Translations under genes and position numbers: made by a program
Assembly: GCA_963822215.1 (NCBI GenBank)
Contig: CAWGGX010000003.1
Span: forward strand, 992,001 to 1,056,000
Length of the DNA: 64,000 nt
Direction of reading: 5' to 3'
From: Roseiarcus sp963822215
GTDB lineage: Bacteria > Pseudomonadota > Alphaproteobacteria > Rhizobiales > Beijerinckiaceae
Notes under the pieces: generated by a model
The model's input: the letters and a program-made list of their open reading frames with translations, nothing else
Database searches by the model: none
Told to the model about the DNA's origin: nothing
Part shown: positions 8,237-17,009 of the stretch, one piece after another
Numbering within the stretch: position 1 is the stretch's first letter
How the letters are laid out: every line of letters begins with the position of its first letter

Positions 8237-10912
8237 TCAGCTGCGCGCCGGATTCGGGCCCTCGGGGTCGATGCCGTACTTGGCGATCGCCTCGGTGACG
8301 CGCCGTGTCGGCAGAAGCTGGTCGTCGGCCAGCGCCTTCAGGCTCGCCACCGCAACGTGATAGCGGTCGACCTCGAAGAATGCGCGGAGGCGCCGGCGGT
8401 AGTCGGAGCGACCGAACCCGTCGGTCCCGAGCGCCTTGAAACGCGCCGGCACATAAGGGCGCACGCCGTCGGGGATGGCCTTCATGTAATCGGTCGAGGC
8501 GATCACCGGTCCCCGGCCGCTGGCCAGCGCCTGTGTCACATAGGGAACACGCGGCTCTTCCTCGGGATGCAGCATCGACCAGCGCTCGACGTCGAGGCCT
8601 TCGCGGCGGAGTTCCGTGAAGCTCGTCACGCTCCACACCTCGCTCGCCACGCCGTGCTCCTCCGCCAGCAGCTCGGCCGCCGCCTCGACCTCGCGCAAAA
8701 TCGCGCCCGCGCCGAGCAGCCGCACGTTCAGGCCCGACGCCTTGCCCGCGTCCTTCGGGGCGACGTCGCGCAGCTTGTACATACCGCGCAAAATGCCCTC
8801 CTCCGCGCCTTCCGGCATAGCCGGATGCGGATAGTTCTCGTTCAACGTCGTGATGTAGTAGTACACGTCCTCGTTATCGACCAGCATCCGCTTGAGGCCG
8901 GCGTGGACGATCACCGCCAATTCGTAGGCGTAGGTAGGATCATAGGTGACGCAATTCGGAATGGTCGAGGCCAGCACGTGGCTGTGCCCGTCCTCGTGCT
9001 GCAGCCCCTCGCCGTTGAGCGTGGTCCGCCCCGACGTCCCGCCGATCAGGAAGCCCCGGGTGCGCATATCGCCCGCCGCCCAGGCGAGATCGCCGACGCG
9101 CTGGAAGCCGAACATCGAATAGTAGATGTAGAAGGGGATCATCGGCACGTTCGAGGTCGAGTACGACGTGCCGGCGGCGATGAACGAGGCCATCGCGCCC
9201 GGCTCGTTGATCCCTTCCTGCAGGATCTGCCCCTTGGTGTCCTCACGGTAGTACATGAGCTGGTCGGCGTCCTGCGGCCGATAGAGCTGGCCGACCTGGC
9301 TGAAGATGCCGACCTGGCGGAACAAGCCCTCCATGCCGAAGGTGCGGCTTTCGTCGGGCACGATCGGCACGACGCGCGGGCCCAACTCCTTGTCGCGCAG
9401 GAGCGCGGTGAGGATGCGCACGAAGGCCATGGTCGTGGATATCTCGCGCCCCTCCGCGGTCGCCTTGAGCAGCGCGTCGAAGGTGGAGAGCGGGGGAACG
9501 GCGAGCGGCGCGCTCGTCCGCCGCCGCGCCGGCAGATAGCCTCCCAGCGCTTTGCGCCGGGCGCGCAGGTACTGCATCTCCTTGCTGTCCTCAGGGAAAC
9601 GCAGGAACGGCAGCTTCTTGAGGTCCTCGTCGGACAACGGGATTTCGAAACGGTCGCGGAAACCGCGCAAGGCGTCGTCGCCGAGCTTCTTGGCCTGGTG
9701 GGCGATCATCTGGCCCTCGCCCGCCGAGCCCATGCCGTAGCCCTTGACGGTCTTGGCGAGAATGACGGTCGGCTGGCCCTTGTGATCGACCGCCGCCTTG
9801 TAGGCGGCGTAGACCTTCAGCGGGTCGTGGCCGCCGCGGGTCAGCGACCAGATGTCGGCGTCAGTCCAGTCCTCGACCATCGCCGCCGTCTCGGGATAGC
9901 GGCCGAAGAAATGCTTGCGGATATAGGCGCCGTCCTTCGACCGGAAGTCCTGATACTCGCCGTCGACGCATTCCTCCATCAGCTGGCGCAGCTTGCCCTG
10001 AGCATCCTTGGCGAGCAGTTCGTCCCAACCGGAGCCCCACAGGCACTTGATCACGTTCCAGCCGGCGCCGCGGAAGCCGCCCTCGAGCTCCTGCACGATC
10101 TTGCCGTTGCCGCGCACCGGCCCGTCGAGCCGCTGCAGGTTGCAGTTGATGACGAAGATGAGGTTGTCGAGTTTTTCCCGGCCGGCGAGCGACACCGCCC
10201 CGAGCAATTCCGGCTCGTCCATCTCGCCGTCGCCGCAGAACACCCAGACCTTGCGGGGCGAGGTGTCGGCGAGACCGCGGCCATGCAGGTAGCGCAGGAA
10301 GCGCGCCTGGTAGATCGCCATCAGCGGCCCGAGGCCCATCGACACGGTCGGGAACTGCCAGAAATCGGGCATCAGCCAGGGATGGGGGTAGGACGACAAG
10401 CCTTTCCCGCCGACCTCCTGGCGGAAATTGACAAGCTGCTCCTCCGTCAGCCGCCCCTCGACGAAGGCGCGCGAATAGACCCCGGGCGCACTGTGGCCCT
10501 GGATATAAATGAGGTCGCCGCCGTGATTCTCGGCGTCGGCATGCCAGAAATGCATGAAGCCGGTGTCGTACAAAGTAGCCGCGGACTGGAAGCTCGCGAT
10601 GTGGCCGCCGAGTTCGGAGGATTCCTTGTTGGCCTTGACCACGATCGCGGCGGCGTTCCAGCGGATATAGCGCCGGATCGTCATCTCGATCTTGCGGTCG
10701 CCGGGATGGGGCGGCTGGGCCTCGGGCGGGATGGTGTTGACGTACGCCGTATTGGCCGCGAACGGCAGGCGCGCGCCCTTGCGCCGGGCGGAGGTGACGA
10801 CCTGGTCGAGGATCGCGTCGACCTTGCCGAGGCCTTCGAACGCCTCTACGGAGTCGAGCGCGTCGAGCCACTCGTCGGTTTCGTCGTTGACGGAACGGGC
10901 CCTGTCATCCAT
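8237..10912 (-). CDS. aceE: pyruvate dehydrogenase E1, homodimeric type
   Basis: Thiamine-diphosphate-dependent decarboxylase that makes acetyl-CoA from pyruvate with AceF and LpdA. At 891 aa it matches the size of the E. coli homodimeric enzyme. The thiamine-diphosphate motif GDGEMDEPE...NCNLQRLDGPV is clear near residue 230-260, and the transketolase-like central and C-terminal domains follow. It is the first gene of the operon; aceF follows after about 55 bp. Most alphaproteobacteria use the heterotetrameric PdhA/PdhB form, so this type may reflect lineage-specific replacement. Confidence 0.97.
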   Translation of the reverse strand: MDDRARSVNDETDEWLDALDSVEAFEGLGKVDAILDQVVTSARRKGARLPFAANTAYVNTIPPEAQPPHPGDRKIEMTIRRYIRWNAAAIVVKANKESSELGGHIASFQSAATLYDTGFMHFWHADAENHGGDLIYIQGHSAPGVYSRAFVEGRLTEEQLVNFRQEVGGKGLSSYPHPWLMPDFWQFPTVSMGLGPLMAIYQARFLRYLHGRGLADTSPRKVWVFCGDGEMDEPELLGAVSLAGREKLDNLIFVINCNLQRLDGPVRGNGKIVQELEGGFRGAGWNVIKCLWGSGWDELLAKDAQGKLRQLMEECVDGEYQDFRSKDGAYIRKHFFGRYPETAAMVEDWTDADIWSLTRGGHDPLKVYAAYKAAVDHKGQPTVILAKTVKGYGMGSAGEGQMIAHQAKKLGDDALRGFRDRFEIPLSDEDLKKLPFLRFPEDSKEMQYLRARRKALGGYLPARRRTSAPLAVPPLSTFDALLKATAEGREISTTMAFVRILTALLRDKELGPRVVPIVPDESRTFGMEGLFRQVGIFSQVGQLYRPQDADQLMYYREDTKGQILQEGINEPGAMASFIAAGTSYSTSNVPMIPFYIYYSMFGFQRVGDLAWAAGDMRTRGFLIGGTSGRTTLNGEGLQHEDGHSHVLASTIPNCVTYDPTYAYELAVIVHAGLKRMLVDNEDVYYYITTLNENYPHPAMPEGAEEGILRGMYKLRDVAPKDAGKASGLNVRLLGAGAILREVEAAAELLAEEHGVASEVWSVTSFTELRREGLDVERWSMLHPEEEPRVPYVTQALASGRGPVIASTDYMKAIPDGVRPYVPARFKALGTDGFGRSDYRRRLRAFFEVDRYHVAVASLKALADDQLLPTRRVTEAIAKYGIDPEGPNPARS

Positions 10913-11302
10913 CGGGTCGGCCTCCCTGTGTCGAGCGACAAAAACGCTACGACGAAAGTCGGTGCGTGTCTTTGTCGCAGTCTCTTGTCATGCGCCACGG
11001 AAATTCGCAATCGACCGAGGCTGCGCTGCTGCCATGTTTGATCTGCATAGTTCGGCGAAGTGGCCCCAGCCGTCGAGCGGCGCTAGCTTGGGGGCCAAGC
11101 GTGCTGCCATTGAGTGGAGTCGGCGGACAGATCCCCCTCTCCCCGCCCAGCGGGGAGAGGGCTGGAGTGAGGGGCTTGGCGATTGGTCGCGGCGGATGCT
11201 CGCCCCGCCCCTCATCCTAACCTTCTCCCCGCCCGCGGGGAGAAGGGACACGCCGGCGGCTCCGTCAAGGGACACCGCGCTTGCGATCGTAAGGAGCGCG
11301 TC
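10913..11302. other. divergent intergenic region with palindromic GC-rich repeats
   Basis: This 390-bp gap holds the aceE leader on the minus strand. It also holds two REP-like palindromes at about 11132-11161 (CCCTCTCCCCGC / GCGGGGAGAGGG) and 11221-11247 (CCTTCTCCCCGC / GCGGGGAGAAGG). Similar units recur near 45665-45845. No gene is supported. Confidence 0.6.
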
Positions 11303-11659
11303 TTGGCCGGCCTGACCACCCATGTTCTCGACGTCACGCGCGGCGGCCCGGCGGCGGGCGTGCGGATCGAGCTTTACGAGCTTGGGCCGAACGGCGCCCG
11401 CCGTCTTGTCACAACGACGACCACCAATGCGGACGGACGGACCGACACGCCGCTGATCGCGGCGGGCAACGCGCGCATCGGCGCGTTCGAACTTGTCTTC
11501 CACGCCGGCGACTACTTTCGCGCTCAAGGCGCCAAGCTCGCCGACCCGCCGTTCCTCGACGTCGTGCCGATCCGCTTCGCCGTCGCCGACCCGGCCGCGC
11601 ACTATCACGTCCCCCTCATCGTCTCGCCGTGGAGCTACTCGACCTATCGCGGGAGTTGA
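11303..11659 (+). CDS. uraH: 5-hydroxyisourate hydrolase (transthyretin-like)
   Basis: Hydrolyses 5-hydroxyisourate, the product of urate oxidation, in purine degradation. The 118-aa protein opens with the signature TTHVLDVTRGGPA, has the NADGRTD segment, and ends HYHVPLIVSPWSYSTYRGS, with the diagnostic YRGS C-terminus whose residues build the active site. I chose TTG 11303 because AAGGAG lies six bases upstream (11291-11296); the in-frame ATG much further upstream would add unrelated sequence. No other urate genes are nearby. Confidence 0.93.
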   Translation: MAGLTTHVLDVTRGGPAAGVRIELYELGPNGARRLVTTTTTNADGRTDTPLIAAGNARIGAFELVFHAGDYFRAQGAKLADPPFLDVVPIRFAVADPAAHYHVPLIVSPWSYSTYRGS

Positions 11660-11722
11660 CGCTGTAAGGCAGTCGACCGCCGGGCCGCCCCGGGCCCGAC
11701 GATCGCTTCCGAGCCGAGCGCA

Positions 11723-12550
11723 GTGAAAATCGCCACCTTCAACGTCAATGGAGTCAACGGCAGGCTGCCGGTTCTGCTGCGCTGGCTGGATGAGTCTCGG
11801 CCGGATGTCGTCTGCCTGCAGGAACTCAAGGCCTCGCAGGAGAAGTTTCCGATCGGCGCCATCCGGGACGCGGGCTACGGCGCGATCTGGCATGGCCAGA
11901 AAAGCTGGAACGGCGTCGCCATCCTGGGCCGGGACGTCGATCCGATCGAGACGCGGCGCGGCCTGGCGGGCGATCCCGACGACACGCACAGCCGCTATAT
12001 CGAGGCGGCCGTCAAGGGCCTCCTCATCGGCTGTCTTTACCTGCCCAACGGAAATCCCGCGCCCGGGCCAAAGTTCGATTTCAAGCTCCGATGGTTCGAC
12101 CGCCTTGCGGCCCACGCCGCGACGCTGCTCGCCAGCGGCGCGCCGACCGTGCTCGCCGGCGACTACAACGTCATGCCGACCGATCTCGATGTCTATAAGC
12201 CCGAGCGATGGGTGGACGACGCCCTGTTTCGTCCCGAAGTCCGCGACGCCTATCGGCGGCTCGTCGCGCAAGGATGGACCGACGCGCTGCGCACGCTTCA
12301 TCCCGACGAGCGCATTTACACCTTCTGGGACTATTTTCGGAACGCTTACGCACGCGACGCCGGGCTGCGCATCGACCATCTGCTGCTGAGCCCCGCCGCC
12401 GCGCGGCGTCTCAAGGGCGCGGGAGTCGACCACGACGTTCGCGGATGGGAAAAAGCCAGCGACCACGCGCCCGTGTGGATCGAACTGAGCGAGGCGAATG
12501 CGCCCGCGCCTCCCGCAAGGCGGCGAAGCGACAACCGGACAGTCCGTTGA
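11723..12550 (+). CDS. xthA: exodeoxyribonuclease III
   Basis: AP endonuclease / 3'-5' exonuclease of base-excision repair, of the Mg-dependent EEP fold. All family landmarks are present: FNVNGVNGR at the N-terminus, LQELKA with the metal-binding Glu, GDYNVMPTDLD, LRIDHLLLS and the catalytic SDHAPVW near the end. The start is GTG 11723, placed exactly at the conserved MKIATFNVNG beginning. The last about 20 residues (Ala/Pro/Arg-rich) extend past the fold and look unstructured. Confidence 0.95.
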   Translation: MKIATFNVNGVNGRLPVLLRWLDESRPDVVCLQELKASQEKFPIGAIRDAGYGAIWHGQKSWNGVAILGRDVDPIETRRGLAGDPDDTHSRYIEAAVKGLLIGCLYLPNGNPAPGPKFDFKLRWFDRLAAHAATLLASGAPTVLAGDYNVMPTDLDVYKPERWVDDALFRPEVRDAYRRLVAQGWTDALRTLHPDERIYTFWDYFRNAYARDAGLRIDHLLLSPAAARRLKGAGVDHDVRGWEKASDHAPVWIELSEANAPAPPARRRSDNRTVR

Positions 12551-12707
12551 GCGATAGCGACGGAAAGACGGTGGAAATCGGAAATACGGAAATCAGCTAC
12601 CAGGGCTATCGACAACTCCCTGCGTGGAACCTTCCTCCTCTGGCGATGCGCGCCGTCGGGGCTCACAAATTACGGTGACAGTTGTGGAACGGAGGTCCAC
12701 TCCAGCT

Positions 12708-13295
12708 CTATCTCGGCGTCCGCAAATGGTGCGTAAGGGCGCGATAGGTGACGCGGATGATCTCGTCGACGATCGGCGGCGGCGGCTCGCGACGTTGCAG
12801 ATGCGACCGCACAGCTGCCAAAGGCGCCTCGGCCAGGACGAACTGCGAAAGTCTCAGGCTGGTCTCGTCGATGCGGCCCCAGGCCAATTCCGCGAACCGC
12901 GCCAGGCAGGCCTCGAAGCGCCGTGTCTGATCGGCGACGCCCTTGGCAAGCGGCGCGGGCCAATCGCCGCTGACGAAGTCGTGGCGACTGTAGAGCAGGA
13001 GCAGGCGAGCATCATCCAGGTGCAGGCGTGCCCAGGCGGGCATGTGCAGGGCCGCCGCCATCCCGTCCTCCGCCTCGATGGCGGCCACGAAACCCGACTG
13101 ATAGGCCAGGATCGTTGCTAGCCATAGCTCGCCCATCAGCAGGTCGCGCGACGCGAAGCGGTAATAGAACGAGCCCTTCGGCGCCTTCAGCCGTTCGGTA
13201 ACCGAGCCGACGGTCACACCGCCCGGACCGTGTTCGGCCGCCAGCCCACGCGCGGCGGCGAGAAAGTCTGCGTGGTCGAAATGCGCATGTCCCAT
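12708..13295 (-). CDS. TetR-family regulator (TetR1)
   Basis: 195-aa repressor with an N-terminal TetR HTH (about residues 8-50; GVTVGSVTERLKAPKGSFYYRF) and a helical ligand-binding C-terminal part. It is divergent from the DsbA-like isomerase gene at 13426. Two overlapping perfect palindromes, TAGAC-N6-GTCTA, lie at 13301-13330, only six bases before this ATG, so it very likely represses itself and the divergent gene. TAGAC/GTCTA half-sites resemble those of the NemR class of TetR repressors, which sense electrophiles. That link is inference. Confidence 0.9.
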   Translation of the reverse strand: MGHAHFDHADFLAAARGLAAEHGPGGVTVGSVTERLKAPKGSFYYRFASRDLLMGELWLATILAYQSGFVAAIEAEDGMAAALHMPAWARLHLDDARLLLLYSRHDFVSGDWPAPLAKGVADQTRRFEACLARFAELAWGRIDETSLRLSQFVLAEAPLAAVRSHLQRREPPPPIVDEIIRVTYRALTHHLRTPR

Positions 13296-13300
13296 GATTT

Positions 13301-13330
13301 TAGACTAACAGGTCTAGACTCATCGGTCTA
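13301..13330. promoter_or_regulatory. tandem TetR operator
   Basis: TAGACTAACAGGTCTA (13301-13316) and TAGACTCATCGGTCTA (13315-13330) are two 16-bp sites with identical half-sites and a 6-bp spacer. They overlap by two bases, giving 14-bp centre spacing. They sit in the divergent region between tetR1 and the isomerase gene. Confidence 0.75.
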
Positions 13331-13425
13331 CATTGATTTACATTGGGCGCGATCGTTCTCAGACGGAGGTAGGCGATCGCGACGAGCCGCCCTCATCACG
13401 AAGTCTCGCGGAGCAGGAGAGTCAC

Positions 13426-14076
13426 ATGATCGCTTCTATCGACGTGTTCTTCGAGTTTGCATCGCCCTACAGCTACTTGGCCGCTCAGGAATTGCCCGCG
13501 CTGGCTCAACGCCATGGCCGGCCGCTACGATGGCGACCAATCGACCTGGCGAAGGTCTGGCGCGAGCTCGGCGTCTTGGAGCCCTACCGGGCCGTGCGTC
13601 GGGTAAAGGTGGGCTACATCTGGCGGGACGCCGCCCGAGTGGCGGCGGACCGAGGCCTGCAGTTGGTTCCGTCTCAGTCCCTGCCCGATACGACCTTGGC
13701 GCGTCTTGTGGTGCATCGGCTGAACCGATACGCGCCCGCAGCAGTCGAACCTTTCGTATTGGAGGTTTGGCGCAAACTCATGGCGGAAGGCGCCGCTGTC
13801 GGATCGGTTGACACGCTCATGCGCTGCCTCGACTTAGGGCTGCATTCCGAAATTCAGGCGGCGCATGAAGAATCTGAAGCCGCCGAGGACTTGGAGATCG
13901 CCAATCGAGACGCTGTCGCCGGTGGTTGCTTCGGGGTTCCCTGGATCACCGCTGACGGTGAGGTCTATTTCGGTCAAGATCAACTCTATCTTCTAGACCG
14001 GCGCTTAACGCAGGCTGCTGGCGTTGTTCGTGGATCGCACTTGCGGGAGACAGAACGGTTGAGCGACGTGATATAG
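13426..14076 (+). CDS. DsbA-family / 2-hydroxychromene-2-carboxylate isomerase-like protein
   Basis: 216-aa thioredoxin-fold protein of the kappa-GST/HCCA isomerase type. The N-terminus DVFFEFASPYSYLAA has the Ser-Pro-Tyr segment that replaces the CXXC of DsbA in glutathione-dependent isomerases, and the C-terminal VPWITADGEVYFGQDQL has the cis-Pro loop and the family ending. The start at ATG 13426 follows a GGAG (about 13416). It is divergent from TetR1 and shares its operator. The substrate is unknown; a role in handling aromatic or electrophilic compounds via glutathione is inference. Confidence 0.85.
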   Translation: MIASIDVFFEFASPYSYLAAQELPALAQRHGRPLRWRPIDLAKVWRELGVLEPYRAVRRVKVGYIWRDAARVAADRGLQLVPSQSLPDTTLARLVVHRLNRYAPAAVEPFVLEVWRKLMAEGAAVGSVDTLMRCLDLGLHSEIQAAHEESEAAEDLEIANRDAVAGGCFGVPWITADGEVYFGQDQLYLLDRRLTQAAGVVRGSHLRETERLSDVI

Positions 14077-14391
14077 GGCTATAGCGTAGACATTGTGTAA
14101 CCGCCTGCGCGAGCGTCCATGCCGGCGAGCGTGTCGCGCGACTGCGCCGAGGCGGCGCTTGCCGCAAGGAGAAAACCGCATACCGCCTGTGGAAGAGCTG
14201 GGACGAGCCGTCCCGCTTTCCGGCCCACGAGTTTCCGGATCATCGCACCCCCTCTCGCCCCGCTCCCGCCAAGGGTCTCCAGGTCCGCACGTCCCTTTGC
14301 GCCGAAAGCGCGTCGGAGACATGAACGGATTTGCTCGCGCCGGCGTCCCGGCCTGTTGACCGGCAGATGATGTTTCGTTATATGTCACCGC
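14077..14391. other. intergenic region
   Basis: 315 bp between the isomerase gene and the second TetR gene with no supported coding sequence. Its right end holds the operator of the downstream TetR gene. Confidence 0.5.
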
Positions 14392-14399
14392 ATGGTGAC
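14384..14399. promoter_or_regulatory. TetR2 operator, site 1
   Basis: GTCACCGCATGGTGAC is a palindrome of 6-bp arms with a 4-bp spacer, overlapping the start codon of tetR2 (14392). The same arms and spacing recur at 15041-15056 before the next gene, which identifies it as the operator of this regulator. Confidence 0.7.
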
Positions 14400-15024
14400 A
14401 ATTCAGTCGGAACTGGTCCGCTCTCGCAACCCCGCCGCCGTTCGCGCGCGCGTGCTCGCCGCGCTGAGCGCGATGATCGTGCGCGGCGGGCTCTCGAGCG
14501 TCGGCGTCAATGCGCTGGCGCGCGAGGCCGGCTGCGACAAGGTGCTGATCTACCGCTACTTCGGCGATCTCGATGGCGTCTATCAGGAATTCGCCGAGGG
14601 TCACGATTTCTGGTGGACGGTCGACGAGCTTGTCCACGAGATCGATCCCGCGCGCATGCCGCGCACACGCGCCTTGCAGATCCTGATGCGCCGCCATGCG
14701 GAGGCGATCCGCAAGCGGCCGACGACCCTCGCTATTCTGGCCAGCGAACTGACCGGGCGATCCTCGCTGGTGCTCGCGCTCGAAGAGGTGCGCGAGCGCC
14801 GCTCGCTCGAACTCATCGCCTGGATCGGCCAGCGCTTCGAACTGCCCGCGACGGTCGATCTGCCCGCGATCTCGATGCTGCTCGGCGTCGCGCTGAACTA
14901 TCTGGCGGCGCGCGCCCGCGACGTGAAGGTGATGAGCGGCGTCGCGATCGGGGAGGCCACCGATTGGGAGCGGATCTTCGCGGCCATAGACACGCTGATC
15001 GCAGGGGTTTTGCCCACGGACTGA
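14392..15024 (+). CDS. TetR-family regulator (TetR2)
   Basis: 210-aa regulator. The TetR HTH is at about residues 15-62 (LSSVGVNALAREAGCDKVLIYRYFGDLDGVY), followed by a helical effector domain. The palindrome GTCACC-N4-GGTGAC overlaps its start codon and recurs upstream of the nitroreductase-like gene at 15073, so it likely represses itself and that gene. The overlap with the ATG means transcription must start very close to the codon, or the true start lies slightly downstream (for example GTG 14395). Confidence 0.9.
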   Translation: MVTIQSELVRSRNPAAVRARVLAALSAMIVRGGLSSVGVNALAREAGCDKVLIYRYFGDLDGVYQEFAEGHDFWWTVDELVHEIDPARMPRTRALQILMRRHAEAIRKRPTTLAILASELTGRSSLVLALEEVRERRSLELIAWIGQRFELPATVDLPAISMLLGVALNYLAARARDVKVMSGVAIGEATDWERIFAAIDTLIAGVLPTD

Positions 15025-15040
15025 CTTTTTTTGAGGGATT

Positions 15041-15056
15041 GTCACCAACCGGTGAC
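15041..15056. promoter_or_regulatory. TetR2 operator, site 2
   Basis: GTCACCAACCGGTGAC has the same arms and spacer length as the site at 14384-14399, and lies 16 bp before the start of the nitroreductase-like gene. Confidence 0.7.
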
Positions 15057-15072
15057 TCCAACGGAGGACACC

Positions 15073-16269
15073 ATGTTGAACATCGAACCCAGCCGGCGAG
15101 CGCTCCTGACGTCGGCCGGCGGCGCCATCGCCGTCCTTTCGATCGGTGGAACGCTCTATGCGGCTGAGGTGAGGACCCCGGCGCTGCCGAGTGGCGACGC
15201 CTATCAGCCCTGGAAATCCTGGGACGATGCGAGCCTCGAGGGCACGCCCTTCGCGCTCGTCTCCGCCGCAGTGCTTGCCGCCAATCCGCACGACACCCAG
15301 CCCTGGCTGTTCCGCGTCGCCGACAATTCAATCGAGGTCTATGCCGACACGTCGCGGAATCTGGGCGCGATGGACCCTTTCCTGAGGGAAATGCACCTGG
15401 GTCTCGGCTGCGCAATCGAAAACATGACGCTCGCTGCGGCGCCGAACGGCTATTCCGTCCATGTCGAGCTCGCGCCCGGCGCTGTCACTGACATTGTCGA
15501 ATGCGGCAAGCCGATCCTCGCCGCCAGACTGAGACTGACGAAACAGGCCCCGGAAGCGCCCGATCCGCTCACCCGCGCCATCCCGGAACGCCACACCAAC
15601 CGCTATGCCTACCAGCGTTCGCGACCGCTGGACGCGACGTGGCTCGACGCCGCTCGCCGCCTCGGCGAAGCGGATGGCGTGCGCGTGATCGTCTTCCCCG
15701 AAGGCGCGGCGCGCGATCGGCTCGAAGCCGCCATGGTCGACGCGACCAAAGCCATCATCGCCGACGCGCGCATGATCGCCGACAGCGACCGGTGGTTTCG
15801 CAATTCCAGCGCCGAGATCGACGCGCATCGCGACGGCCCAACCCTGGAGGCTGCCGGCCTCCCGTTCCTGGCGCTGACCTTCGCGCGCCTGTTTCCCGTC
15901 TCCGCGACCACGAGCCACAACGCCTGGCTTTCGCAAACGCGCGACGCTCAGGTCGGCACCGCGCCTGTGCTCGGCTTGATCGCCGTGCGCGACCGTTACG
16001 ACCGCGCCCAGTCGATCGTCGCCGGCCGCTGCTGGCAGAGGCTGCATCTCGACGCGACGCGGAACGGCGTCGCCCTGCAACCCGTGAACCAGCCGATCGA
16101 GAGGATCGACCGCGAACGTCAAACGGGCGGAAGCGACGAATATGCGCGCCGGATCGCCGAACTGACCGGCGCCGGCTGGCAGGCGACGTTCAGTTTCCGG
16201 GCCGGCTATTGCGACCGCAAAGGCGTCGCCAGCCCGCGCCGCCGGCTCGCCGACGTCATCGTCGCCTGA
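15073..16269 (+). CDS. Tat-exported nitroreductase-like (Acg-type) protein
   Basis: 398-aa protein with an N-terminal twin-arginine signal (EPSRRALLTSAGGAIAVLSIGG), so it is probably periplasmic. The body has features of the Acg/nitroreductase superfamily: NPHDTQPWLFRV near residue 75, IPERHTNRYAY in the middle and a C-terminal FRAGYC segment. FMN binding and substrate are not evident from sequence. GGAGG lies about five bases before ATG 15073. It follows tetR2 by 48 bp and has that regulator's operator in front. Confidence 0.82.
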   Translation: MLNIEPSRRALLTSAGGAIAVLSIGGTLYAAEVRTPALPSGDAYQPWKSWDDASLEGTPFALVSAAVLAANPHDTQPWLFRVADNSIEVYADTSRNLGAMDPFLREMHLGLGCAIENMTLAAAPNGYSVHVELAPGAVTDIVECGKPILAARLRLTKQAPEAPDPLTRAIPERHTNRYAYQRSRPLDATWLDAARRLGEADGVRVIVFPEGAARDRLEAAMVDATKAIIADARMIADSDRWFRNSSAEIDAHRDGPTLEAAGLPFLALTFARLFPVSATTSHNAWLSQTRDAQVGTAPVLGLIAVRDRYDRAQSIVAGRCWQRLHLDATRNGVALQPVNQPIERIDRERQTGGSDEYARRIAELTGAGWQATFSFRAGYCDRKGVASPRRRLADVIVA

Positions 16270-16513
16270 ACTTCCCATCTTTCCCATCTTCCCAATCCGG
16301 GAAAGCATAAACTACGACCAACTACCGTGTATTATGGGGCAGGAGTTGGTCGCCCGCTACCCTTGCCATTACGGCGGCCAAGCGGATTTTGGTTGTGGAA
16401 AACCAGAAATATCGGTTTGCTTATTTCATGCCAGCATCAGAGGCGCCAGCGGTTTCAACCGCTTCCTATCGGGCGGCCGTTTTTCGGCGGGCGCCCTTGA
16501 ATTGCCATAGTCC

Positions 16514-16526
16514 GCTTATTATAAGC
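16514..16526. promoter_or_regulatory. candidate MarR operator
   Basis: GCTTATTATAAGC is a perfect 13-bp palindrome located 7 bp before the marR start, in an otherwise GC-rich genome. The position and AT-rich dyad fit an autoregulatory MarR site. Confidence 0.45.
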
Positions 16527-16532
16527 TAGCTC

Positions 16533-17009
16533 ATGATGTCAGTTGCTCATGAACGGATCTACTCGCGCGGGCGGGAGGTCGCCTTCGCCCTGCACGATGC
16601 GGCGAGGATGCTCAGGACCTATTCCGACCATCGCGCCCGCGAACTTGGGACCACGCGCGCGCAATGGGCCGTGCTGTCGCGCCTGCAGCGCTGCGAAGGA
16701 TACAAGCAGAGCGAGCTTGCCGAGGCGCTCGACATCGCGCCGATCACCCTCGCCCGCCTGATCGACAAGCTCGACGCCTCTGGACTGGTCGAACGGCGCG
16801 CCGACCCGGCCGACCGCCGCGCGCATCGCCTTTTTCTGACGAGTAAGGCGATTCCGGCGCTCGGCGCGCTCGGCGCCCTCGCCGAGGACGTCATGGGCCG
16901 CGCCCTTGCCGGCCTCGACGATGCGACCGTCGACGCCATCCTCAAGGGCCTGACGACGATCAAGGCCAATCTGAAGTCGGAACTCCATTCGGGAACCTGC
17001 AACAAGTGA
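16533..17009 (+). CDS. MarR-family regulator of the emrAB operon
   Basis: 158-aa winged-helix regulator. The central part (LGTTRAQWAVLSRL ... KQSELAEALDIAPITLARLIDKLDASGLVERRADPADRRAHRLFLT) is the MarR DNA-binding core with the Asp-Arg-Arg wing. It is first in a three-gene operon: its stop overlaps the GTG of emrA by the sequence GTGA, and emrA overlaps emrB the same way. That tight coupling indicates control of the efflux pump. Confidence 0.93.
   Translation: MMSVAHERIYSRGREVAFALHDAARMLRTYSDHRARELGTTRAQWAVLSRLQRCEGYKQSELAEALDIAPITLARLIDKLDASGLVERRADPADRRAHRLFLTSKAIPALGALGALAEDVMGRALAGLDDATVDAILKGLTTIKANLKSELHSGTCNK

Noticed and set aside
7394..11041. Very long plus-strand open frame (1215 codons) opposite aceF and aceE
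   Set aside because: It is the antisense shadow of the well-supported pyruvate dehydrogenase genes, a known effect of high GC content, and has no domain of its own.
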